From JAQVUB01 sp033809415 (GTDB taxonomy: Bacteria > Verrucomicrobiota > Lentisphaeria > Oligosphaerales > Oligosphaeraceae): a stretch of 12,349 nt of DNA. Where the stretch lies: assembly GCA_033809415.1 (NCBI GenBank), contig JAPXLT010000129.1:1-12349 (forward strand), given 5' to 3'. The notes under the pieces were generated by a model that was given only the letters and a program-made list of their open reading frames with translations, searched no databases and was not told the DNA's origin. The position numbers were made by a program, and so were the translations under genes. The first letter of the stretch is position 1. Each line of letters starts with the position of its first letter. Positions 6,508 through 12,330 of the stretch are shown here, one piece after another.

Positions 6508-6536
6508 CATCTGCGTAATCTGCGGATAAAATCCGC
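6508..6536 (+). repeat. ATCTGCG-type dispersed repeat ending in a 6-3-6 hairpin
   Basis: CATCTGCGTA, ATCTGCGGAT, AAA: two 10-base units, the second of which forms GCGGAT-AAA-ATCCGC (6522-6536). It lies about 30 bases past the trhA stop. Motifs of this form recur between genes in many bacterial genomes, which is general knowledge, not something tested here. The hairpin has no T-run on the trhA strand, so it is not a standard terminator. Confidence 0.55.
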
Positions 6537-6563
6537 TCGGAACCCTTTTTGGATATGGTCTAT

Positions 6564-7286
6564 TTATTGCGGCAGGACGTAGAAGTTGATTGATATCCAG
6601 TGGCATACGCTGCCTCCGAGGACGAAGAAGTGCCAGATGGTATGCATATAGGGGACTTTATCCATGACGTAGAAGATGACGCCGAGGGTGTAGGAGAGTC
6701 CTCCTGCGATCAGCATTATCAGGGCGGGGGTGCTGATGTTGTCCAGCAGGGGTCGGAAGAAGAAGACGATATTCCATCCCATGAACAGATAAATGACCAG
6801 CGACAGCCATCGCAGTTTTCGGAAGACGGTTTCTATCAGGATGCCGACGATAGTCAGTCCCCAGACAAGACCGAAGACGAACCAGCCCTGGGGACCTTTC
6901 AGGACGAGCAGGGAGTATGGGGTGTAGGTTCCGGCGATCAGGAGGTAGATGCTGATATGATCGAGAACCTGGAACACGCTTTTCAGACGATGTCCCCGGA
7001 CCAGGTGATAAATCGTCGAGCTGTTGTAGAGAATGATCAGCGTCGTGCCGAAGATCACGCTGCAGACGACGGTGGTGGCATTGCCGTAGTGGGCCGCCCA
7101 CACGCACAGCATCACCAAGGCGACAATACCGAAGATGGTTCCCACCAGATGGCTGATGCCATTGGCCCACTCTTCGCCAGTAGTACGGTGAAATTCTTTG
7201 CGCCAGCGCAAAATCCGCTCGCGTAATGGCCAGCTCTTGGGATAAAGCTGGCTAATTTTATTATTGCTTTGCTTTTGATCAGACAT
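6564..7286 (-). CDS. trhA: TrhA/hemolysin III (PAQR-type) membrane protein
   Basis: A 240-residue integral membrane protein of the hemolysin III/TrhA family, bacterial relatives of progestin-and-adipoQ receptors linked to membrane lipid homeostasis. About seven hydrophobic segments follow a basic cytoplasmic N terminus. The family residues are present: E38/E39, N42 and H46 in GEEWANGISHL, S90 and H94 in STIYHL, D109 in LDHISIYLLIAGTYTP, and H215, H219 and H229 in HTIWHFFVLGGSVCH. These fit the conserved Ser/Asp/His metal site. The ATG at 7286 has no evident ribosome site and lies a few bases from a module A copy. It appears to be a single-gene unit. Confidence 0.93.
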   Translation of the reverse strand: MSDQKQSNNKISQLYPKSWPLRERILRWRKEFHRTTGEEWANGISHLVGTIFGIVALVMLCVWAAHYGNATTVVCSVIFGTTLIILYNSSTIYHLVRGHRLKSVFQVLDHISIYLLIAGTYTPYSLLVLKGPQGWFVFGLVWGLTIVGILIETVFRKLRWLSLVIYLFMGWNIVFFFRPLLDNISTPALIMLIAGGLSYTLGVIFYVMDKVPYMHTIWHFFVLGGSVCHWISINFYVLPQ

Positions 7287-7288
7287 GA

Positions 7289-7360
7289 GATTTTTTTAAC
7301 CACGAACCACACGGACTTTACACGGACTTTACACGGACTTTACACGGACTTTACACGGAC
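7289..7360 (+). repeat. Module A variant, copy 5, with 11-bp tandem units
   Basis: TTTTTTTAACCACGAACCA starts like module A but the repeat unit is CACGGACTTTA, exact at 7310-7320, 7321-7331, 7332-7342 and 7343-7353, with a partial fifth unit to 7360. The period is 11 bp, close to one helical turn. The TTAA end lies 2-10 bases before the trhA start. Confidence 0.9.
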
Positions 7361-7384
7361 AGCTGATCGGTCGGATCGGCGATG

Positions 7385-7500
7385 CTGGAATTAGCCCTGA
7401 AGGCGCGACATAATTCCTGCCCAAAATTCTTGTGTGCCAAGGTCGGCTTTACGCAATTGCGTCGGAGGCGATATGGAGCGCCGGCGGCTCGCCGGCATGG
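7385..7500 (+). repeat. Palindrome-rich intergenic element
   Basis: Starts with GAATTAGCCCTGAAGG, then ACGCAATTGCGT (7451-7462, a perfect palindrome), then CCGGCG-GCT-CGCCGG (7481-7495, a 6-base stem with a 3-base loop). It resembles dispersed intergenic elements seen in PVC-type genomes, but no second copy lies in this window, so its repeat status is inferred. No gene is supported. Confidence 0.45.
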
Positions 7501-7510
7501 ATTCCCCCCA

Positions 7511-7604
7511 GCGCACCCCGCATATCCCCTGCCCCCTGCCATTCAGCAGGAAAAGACTGAAGGTACCACACAACCGGGACGGTTGCGCCACTTTTTAAAC
7601 CGCA
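7511..7604 (+). repeat. Module C repeat, copy 2, with 6-3-6 hairpin
   Basis: Inverted copy of 6146-6232. Blocks ATTCAGCAGGAAAAGACT, GACGGTTGCGC and ACTTTTTAAACCGCA are shared with one or two changes each. CAACCG-GGA-CGGTTG lies at 7571-7585. A short CCCCTG run at 7526-7539 precedes it. Confidence 0.85.
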
Positions 7605-7630
7605 CCCCTCCTTCCGCCACTCGCCACTAA

Positions 7631-7660
7631 CCTGCCCCCTGCCCCCTGCCCCCTGCACCC
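7631..7660 (-). repeat. 7-bp tandem with G-quadruplex potential
   Basis: CCCCCTG units recur at 7-bp spacing, with C-runs at 7635-7639, 7642-7646, 7649-7653 and 7658-7660. On the minus strand, which is the sense strand of the aldolase gene, this gives four G-runs of three or more with 2-4 base loops, directly after the TAA. That meets the usual G-quadruplex rule in the mRNA 3' end. Confidence 0.75.
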
Positions 7661-9574
7661 TTAATGCAACATCACTTGGCCTCCGGTGACCGGGATGGCC
7701 TGTCCAGTTTCGTAATCCTGTTCGACACAGTAGAGGATTGCTTTGGCGACATCGACGGGCAGGCATCCACGCCGCATTGGCACTTTGTCTTCGTAGAAGC
7801 GGCGCACATCTTCGACCGTTTTGGCGCCGGGCACTTTGCCAGTGGTAAGATATTGCACGAAGAGTCCTTTTTCCGGGTGGCTCCACAGTGGTCCGTCGTA
7901 GAAGTTGCCCGGGCAGACGCTGTTGACTTTGATACGCTGCGCGACCAGCTCCTTGGCAAAGCTTTGCGTCAGACCAATCGTGCCGAATTTCGACCCGGCA
8001 TAGGCGCCATTTTTGTTGCTGCCCTCGAGTCCACTCTTCGAGTTGACCTGGACGATATCCGACCAGCGCCCAAGTCCATCGACAATCTGCCGTGACATGA
8101 CTCTTGCGGCATGCTTGCAGCAGAGAAAGTAGCCCGTGTAGTTGATATCGGTGACAAAGTCCCAGTCTTTTTTGCTCAATTCGAGGACTGATCCTGCACG
8201 CAATACCCCTGCATTGGCCACTAAGAGATCGACTCCGCCGCAGCACGCTGTGATTTCCGCAAACATGCTTTCCACCGAAGGTTCATCGGCGATATTCACT
8301 GCCACCGCAAAGGCTCGCCCGCTGCCAAACTTTTTGCAGAGGTCTTCCGCTGCCACTGCTGCACCGTCCTTGTTCATGTCGGCGATGACGACAATGCCGC
8401 CCTGGGCTGCCAGGTATTCCGCGATGCCCAGGCCAAAGCCCTGTGCGCCACCGGTGACAACGCAGACCCGGTTGCTGAGACGTCCGCGCTCGGATTTCTG
8501 TACGCTGCGCCGATACGACTCGACTTCCCAGTTTTCGATGAAGCCATATTCTCTTTCTGTGAGATATCGCGCTCCGCCGAAGGCCGCCGTGAGCGCTTCG
8601 ATCTGCAGCGCATTTTTCAGCGCTGTTTCCACCGCCAGTGCTTCCTTGAGGTCTGCGCCGGCAGTGAACAAGGCCTTTCCGTCAATCTGCAATACCTTTG
8701 GCAGATAGCCGTGCTGGCTGCGGAAAGCTTCCAGGTCGGCCTTGGCAGCCTTGCCGCAATAGGCGAAGGATTTTGCGTAGACGATATGATCCGGAGTCAG
8801 CGGACCTGCAAAGGGCTTTGCATTGCCGACGCAATGTACGACTGCCCGGTTCCCTTCTGCATCGGCGAGCAGAGTGCGTAAAGCTGGGGCGGCTTCCTGC
8901 ACGCAGGCCGCATCCGCTTCGGCAAAAGCGATATCTCCGGTTACTCCCGCTTCCTTGCAGGCCTGGCTGATGCGCTCAAGGATCATGCTGTACAGGCTTC
9001 TGATTTCCTCGCAGCTGTCGGCACCGACAAAAACACCGTGGTTTTGCAGGAAGATGACTTGAGGCTGCTTGCCGTTAGCGTTCCGGTTTGTCTCGAGCGC
9101 CTCGCGGACTTTGCCGGCCAGCGTGCAGCCCGGATCGCAGTAATCCAGCCAGACGGCCTCCGGAAACAGACGCGCACAAGCATCTTTGCCATTTTTGGCA
9201 CAGGTCATTGCATTGACCAGAGCCGGATGCAGATGCACAATGAATTGGTATTCCATCACTTGATGCACCGGCGCCTCGACTGAAGGACGCCCACTGCCTA
9301 GCGGGCGTACTGCGGATTGCAAGATTTCCTTTGCGCAAGCCTCGCGGGTTGTCGCATCCAAACCAGCATCCAGATTGAAAATCTGCTTCAGCACATTGCG
9401 TTCGAGAGGCAGGAACTGCTCCGGCTCGATTGTTGCCAGGGCGACTCCGCTCGGTTTGATATACAGGCGATCTCCAATCTTCACAGAGGTGTTGCCGCCG
9501 CCAAGAAATACATAGGCGGGATCACTTCCGTAAAAACGTGAAATCTCAGCCAATGCTTTCAATTCTTCCTTCAT
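7661..9574 (-). CDS. Class II aldolase / short-chain dehydrogenase fusion
   Basis: A 637-residue bifunctional protein with the layout of the COG3347 (RhaD/YuxG-like) group. Residues 1-230 are a class II aldolase domain: FLGGGNTSVK (23-32), the zinc ligands in HLHP (114-117) and NHG (178-180). A linker (about 231-365) follows, then a Rossmann dehydrogenase (366-637): TGGAQGFG (374-381), NAG (454-456), S512, and YAGSK with Y525 and K529. The last 60 residues (RFYEDKVPMRRG, ETGQAIPVTGGQVM) closely resemble sorbitol-6-phosphate dehydrogenase SrlD. It therefore probably cleaves a sugar phosphate to an aldehyde and oxidises or reduces a product or a polyol. Rhamnulose-1-phosphate is only one candidate. 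AGGAA precedes the ATG. No sugar operon surrounds it. Confidence 0.88.
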   Translation of the reverse strand: MKEELKALAEISRFYGSDPAYVFLGGGNTSVKIGDRLYIKPSGVALATIEPEQFLPLERNVLKQIFNLDAGLDATTREACAKEILQSAVRPLGSGRPSVEAPVHQVMEYQFIVHLHPALVNAMTCAKNGKDACARLFPEAVWLDYCDPGCTLAGKVREALETNRNANGKQPQVIFLQNHGVFVGADSCEEIRSLYSMILERISQACKEAGVTGDIAFAEADAACVQEAAPALRTLLADAEGNRAVVHCVGNAKPFAGPLTPDHIVYAKSFAYCGKAAKADLEAFRSQHGYLPKVLQIDGKALFTAGADLKEALAVETALKNALQIEALTAAFGGARYLTEREYGFIENWEVESYRRSVQKSERGRLSNRVCVVTGGAQGFGLGIAEYLAAQGGIVVIADMNKDGAAVAAEDLCKKFGSGRAFAVAVNIADEPSVESMFAEITACCGGVDLLVANAGVLRAGSVLELSKKDWDFVTDINYTGYFLCCKHAARVMSRQIVDGLGRWSDIVQVNSKSGLEGSNKNGAYAGSKFGTIGLTQSFAKELVAQRIKVNSVCPGNFYDGPLWSHPEKGLFVQYLTTGKVPGAKTVEDVRRFYEDKVPMRRGCLPVDVAKAILYCVEQDYETGQAIPVTGGQVMLH

Positions 9575-9593
9575 AACATACGTTCCTTTTTTT

Positions 9594-9634
9594 AAATTTT
9601 CGTGTTTTTTCGTGTAGTTCGTTGTTAAAAATTC
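9594..9634 (-). repeat. Module A repeat, copy 6
   Basis: On the + strand AAATTTTCGTG, TTTTTTCGTG, TAGTTCGTTG, TTAAAAATTC. Identical over 41 bases to 9730-9770. It lies 20 bases before the aldolase start, and here it is the AAATTTT end that faces the gene, unlike the other copies. Confidence 0.93.
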
Positions 9635-9651
9635 CCTTCTGCCTGATCCGC

Positions 9652-9729
9652 CCGATCAGTCGGAGAAACCAATAGACAGGTCACAAATTCGCATGCCATC
9701 CCATCACTCGAAGCAACAACCCCTATAAA
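9652..9729 (-). repeat. Module B repeat, copy 2 (long form)
   Basis: The reverse complement runs TATAGGGGTTGTTGCTT, GATGGGATGGCATGCG, AATTTGTGAC, TTGGTTTCTCCGACTG. It matches 12119-12190 along its whole length and 6111-6150 and 11861-11900 over its first part. It is fused to module A copy 7. Confidence 0.8.
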
Positions 9730-9770
9730 AAATTTTCGTGTTTTTTCGTGTAGTTCGTTGTTAAAAATTC
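9730..9770 (-). repeat. Module A repeat, copy 7
   Basis: Identical to 9594-9634. The TTAAAAATTC end lies one base from the stop codon of the ftsZ-like gene (9772). Confidence 0.93.
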
Positions 9771-9771
9771 A

Positions 9772-10530
9772 CTATTCGCCTGGGTCAATTTCGATATTGC
9801 GCCGCTGGAATGTGGGTATATCGAGGTTCTGCCCATAGTAGTTGCTGGGCAGTCCGCCGGTAAAGATGCCGCGGGGCTGATCGCTGAAGACGAAAGTCAG
9901 CTGATTGGCGTCTTCCTTGCGACCGGCCTTGCCTGAGGCACGCTTCGGGATGTTGAATTTTGCAAAAGGATAGAGGAAGCCGATGCTGCTTTCCGCCAGC
10001 CAGCGTGCGGCCTGCGGATATGCCTCTTCCTGCGATTTATCGAGAAAGAGTTTTCCAAATTCTTGGCAGGGAAGCAGTTGCACTGCCGGGGTGATTTCGC
10101 GCAGTTGCCGCAGCCCGGTTTCGGCGCGGGCATGCAGTTCCGGGCTGTCAAAGCTATGCGGCATCGCTGCAATGGCGGCGCAGGCCAGTTTCTTCGAGCG
10201 CGCATAGCGCAGAGTTTCCAGCGTGTAGTAGCAGCCCGTGCGCCCGCCAAGGCCGGTCACCACCAGCAGCAGGTGGACGGTCGGAAACTGGGCATCCAGA
10301 GCCGCATGCAGAACCGGATGACTGACTTCCCCTTCTTCGGCCGGTTCGGGCAATAGAATGGTGTTCAGGCCAGAGAGTTGCTGCAGGGCATCCGCGTCGC
10401 TATCCATGGCGCAGATGCGCAAGCCCGGGAGGCTTCCTCGCTGAAAGACATAGTATGCCGCCCGTCCGCCGGCGTTGCCGACTCCTATCAGCAGCATATT
10501 ATTATCACCTGTAACTTGTTGTACCGCCAT
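9772..10530 (-). CDS. Truncated, divergent FtsZ-like protein
   Basis: A 252-residue protein related to the N-terminal half of FtsZ, the tubulin-like cell-division GTPase (usually 350-400 residues). IGVGNAGGRAAYYVFQRG (15-32) matches the first nucleotide loop. AMDSDADAL (41-49) matches AVNTDAQAL. GLGGRTGCYY (93-102) is a degraded GGGTGTG signature. After the helix at about 170-190, the T7 loop appears as KFNIPKR (191-197), without the catalytic aspartates. The C-terminal globular domain is absent. The end, RGIFTGG through NLDIPTFQRR (235-244), is a typical FtsZ tail peptide that binds FtsA. The ATG at 10530 starts 5 bases after the ftsA stop; a GTG at 10575 would overlap ftsA by 40 bases. It may be a membrane-tethered partner or regulator of a full FtsZ elsewhere. 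Confidence 0.85.
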   Translation of the reverse strand: MAVQQVTGDNNMLLIGVGNAGGRAAYYVFQRGSLPGLRICAMDSDADALQQLSGLNTILLPEPAEEGEVSHPVLHAALDAQFPTVHLLLVVTGLGGRTGCYYTLETLRYARSKKLACAAIAAMPHSFDSPELHARAETGLRQLREITPAVQLLPCQEFGKLFLDKSQEEAYPQAARWLAESSIGFLYPFAKFNIPKRASGKAGRKEDANQLTFVFSDQPRGIFTGGLPSNYYGQNLDIPTFQRRNIEIDPGE

Positions 10531-10535
10531 TGCTT

Positions 10536-11792
10536 CTACCAGTCTGTAATTGCTTTCCAGGCATTTTTCCACCACTCGAAGGGCGAGACCTGTTGTGACA
10601 CCTGCCGTGCCACCTGCAAGTCCCGATAACCCGCACGGATCAGGCCGATGACCGTGTTGTATTGCGGCAGCGGATGAAAATCCGCACGCCCGGTAACCCG
10701 GTAGGGCTGTGCTATCGATACCGGTCGGTTGAAAACGGTCGCAGCCAAGTCCGTGATGCGTGGAATCCTTGCACCGCCGCCGGAGAGAAAGACCCGGTTT
10801 CCCAGCCAGCTGTAGGCACCGTGTTCGTCAAGCTGACGCCGGATTAATTCAAACAATTCACGCAAGCGCGTTTCGATGACCAGCTCGATGCTCGAAGCAG
10901 GGATGACGCGATGTTTGCTCATAGTATCCTGATGGATGGTCACCATGCGCGCACGGTTGTCTTTGGTGGCTACGGCCGTACAGTGCAGTGCATCCAACTG
11001 ATTGAGCAGCGAGCGTGCGGTCTGGATCGGCAGGTCCAATGCAATCGACAGATCATTGGCCAGATGCTCGCAACCTATGCTGACCTGGCCTAAATGAAAA
11101 TGTCCGACCGATGTCGGCATGGCCACAGAGGTCATCCCACCACCAATATCAATGACCAGATTCAATGCCTCGTCGGAAAGTGCAGGCGGAAAAACTGCGG
11201 AGCTGACCGCCAGCGGGGTGTAAATGACCGTATCAACTGTCTGTTTGCCCAACGCTTCCGAGAGTAGGCAGTAAGTCGTATTGGCGCGTTCCCAGTCGGC
11301 GATGAAGTGTTGCGTTTCGACTTCCAGCGAGCGCGAACACTGCCCGATCGGATTGAACAGCACGCGCCCATCGGCCAGACGAAAGAGGCGGTTGACTGCC
11401 TGTGCCAGGCGGAATTTTCCTTGGGGCACCTCCGGCAGATTCGTCTGACGCGTCGCTTCTTCGAGATTGCTTTCCTGGATCAGTCCACCGGGTTCATCGA
11501 TCTGGACACTGCCGGTGATATTGATGGTTTCGATGAATGCTCCGGAGATGGCCATGAAAACCGGACCTGGTATCGGGAAGCCAGCTGCCTGTTCCGCGGC
11601 AGCCAGTGCCAGTGCCACCTGACCGCCGACGACCCGCGTGTCAATCGCCTCGCCCTTGCACATCTTCAGCGATGGCGCCTCGCCCAGCGCCAATACCGCA
11701 AGAGAATCCCCCGGCAGGAATTCCGCGAGCATCACCTTGACGCTCGAAGTGCCAATCTCAACCCCAGTATATACTTCACGCTGCGTCTTCAA
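10536..11792 (-). CDS. ftsA: Cell division protein FtsA
   Basis: A 418-residue actin-like protein that anchors FtsZ to the membrane at the division site. Motifs: VEIGTSSVKV (11-20, phosphate 1), a 1C domain after ISGAFIETINITG (about 82-165), LVIDIGGGMTSV (212-223, phosphate 2), CEHLANDLSIALDLP (241-255) and FLSGGGARIP (335-344, adenosine site). The C-terminal PFEWWKNAWKAITDW (404-418) is an amphipathic membrane-targeting helix. The start is uncertain. I chose the TTG at 11792, which gives MKTQREVYTGVEIG with GGGA 10 bases upstream. A TTG at 11831 adds 13 odd residues and lies in a repeat. The gene is the first of an operon with the ftsZ-like gene. Confidence 0.93.
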   Translation of the reverse strand: MKTQREVYTGVEIGTSSVKVMLAEFLPGDSLAVLALGEAPSLKMCKGEAIDTRVVGGQVALALAAAEQAAGFPIPGPVFMAISGAFIETINITGSVQIDEPGGLIQESNLEEATRQTNLPEVPQGKFRLAQAVNRLFRLADGRVLFNPIGQCSRSLEVETQHFIADWERANTTYCLLSEALGKQTVDTVIYTPLAVSSAVFPPALSDEALNLVIDIGGGMTSVAMPTSVGHFHLGQVSIGCEHLANDLSIALDLPIQTARSLLNQLDALHCTAVATKDNRARMVTIHQDTMSKHRVIPASSIELVIETRLRELFELIRRQLDEHGAYSWLGNRVFLSGGGARIPRITDLAATVFNRPVSIAQPYRVTGRADFHPLPQYNTVIGLIRAGYRDLQVARQVSQQVSPFEWWKNAWKAITDW

Positions 11793-11820
11793 TTCCAGAA
11801 AATCCCGAAAGAAAAAACAT

Positions 11821-11860
11821 TTTTTTAACAACGAAATACACGAAAAGGCACGAAAATTTT
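11821..11860 (+). repeat. Module A repeat, copy 8
   Basis: TTTTTTAACAACGAAATA, CACGAAAAGG, CACGAAAATTTTT. The TTAA end faces ftsA, 28 bases from the chosen start and touching the alternative TTG at 11831. The other end continues into module B. Confidence 0.88.
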
Positions 11861-11900
11861 TATAGGTTGTTGCTTTGACGCATGGGACTGTGTGCCAATT
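11861..11900 (+). repeat. Module B repeat, copy 3
   Basis: TATAGGTTGTTGCTTTGACG, then CATGGGACTGTGTGCC. Same strand and same junction with module A as at 6111. The stretch 11901-12048 after it holds no gene. It contains CCCCGGGG (11933-11940) and an AT-rich run, but nothing I can name. Confidence 0.75.
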
Positions 11901-12048
11901 TTATCGTCTACGATGTAATATACTGAATATACCCCGGGGACGCTTTCTCTGCAAGAGTTCAAAAAACTTTTTCAAAAAAGGGTGCAGGGCAATACTCTTT
12001 ACTTAACGCTTTGTAACCATACTGACGCCCCAACTCCATAAAGCCGAC

Positions 12049-12117
12049 CTTGGCGGCCTTGGCGTCTTGGCGGTTCAATAACGAGGAACCAACCGCCAAG
12101 ACGCCAAGGACGCCAAG
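12049..12117. repeat. 27-bp-arm inverted repeat of CGCCAAG units
   Basis: The left arm 12049-12075 is the reverse complement of the right arm 12091-12117 at 26 of 27 positions, around a 15-base loop. Each arm is AACCGCCAAG, ACGCCAAGGA, CGCCAAG, i.e. about 10-base units. The single mismatch lies in the last unit. It could form a long hairpin in RNA or extruded DNA. AACC plus roughly 10-base units is the same design as module A with different unit bases. Confidence 0.9.
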
Positions 12118-12118
12118 C

Positions 12119-12190
12119 AATCGGAGGAAACAACAGCCCAAACCACAAATCCGCTTGCCATCTCATCCGTCAAAGCAGCAACCCTACAAA
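12119..12190 (-). repeat. Module B repeat, copy 4 (long form)
   Basis: The reverse complement runs GTAGGGTTGCTGCTTTGACG, GATGAGATGGCAAGCG, GATTTGTGG, TTGTTTCCTCCGATTG, aligning with 9652-9729. Where other copies join module A, this one has only a short AAATTTTCTG remnant. Confidence 0.78.
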
Positions 12191-12209
12191 TTTTCTGCAC
12201 TACTCACAA

Positions 12210-12323
12210 GTAAATTTACGATTAGCCGAACATTAATTTACTATTAGCCGCTTGTTAAACTTACGATCAGCCGAACATTAATTTACTATTAGCCGATATA
12301 TTAATTTACTATTAGCCGATATA
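12210..12323 (+). repeat. 23-bp tandem array (five units)
   Basis: Units start at 12210, 12233, 12255, 12278 and 12301 and measure 23, 22, 23, 23 and 23 bases. The consensus is TTAATTTAC, T or G, ATTAGCCG, then a variable 5-base end (AACA, CTTG or ATATA type). Units 4 and 5 are identical. ATTAGCCG or ATCAGCCG is in every unit. There are no spacers, so it is not CRISPR. No coding sense is evident. Confidence 0.92.
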
Positions 12324-12330
12324 TTACGGC

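Noticed and set aside
6522..6536. Rho-independent terminator for trhA
   Set aside because: The stem is perfect but there is no T-run following it in the trhA direction, and it belongs to an ATCTGCG repeat.
6600..7226. 208-codon acidic open frame opposite trhA
   Set aside because: It is the antisense shadow of a clear membrane protein gene. Its acidic content follows from the hydrophobic codons on the other strand.
7449..8246. 265-codon minus-strand frame overlapping the aldolase gene end
   Set aside because: It is a shifted frame over the dehydrogenase domain that runs into intergenic repeats. Its sequence is Arg/Gln-rich and low in structure.
10531..10575. GTG start for the ftsZ-like gene
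   Set aside because: It would overlap ftsA by 40 bases. The extra 15 residues encode no FtsZ feature, and the ATG at 10530 fits re-initiation 5 bases after the ftsA stop.
12210..12323. CRISPR array
   Set aside because: The units are contiguous 22-23 base tandems without unique spacers, and no cas gene is in the window.
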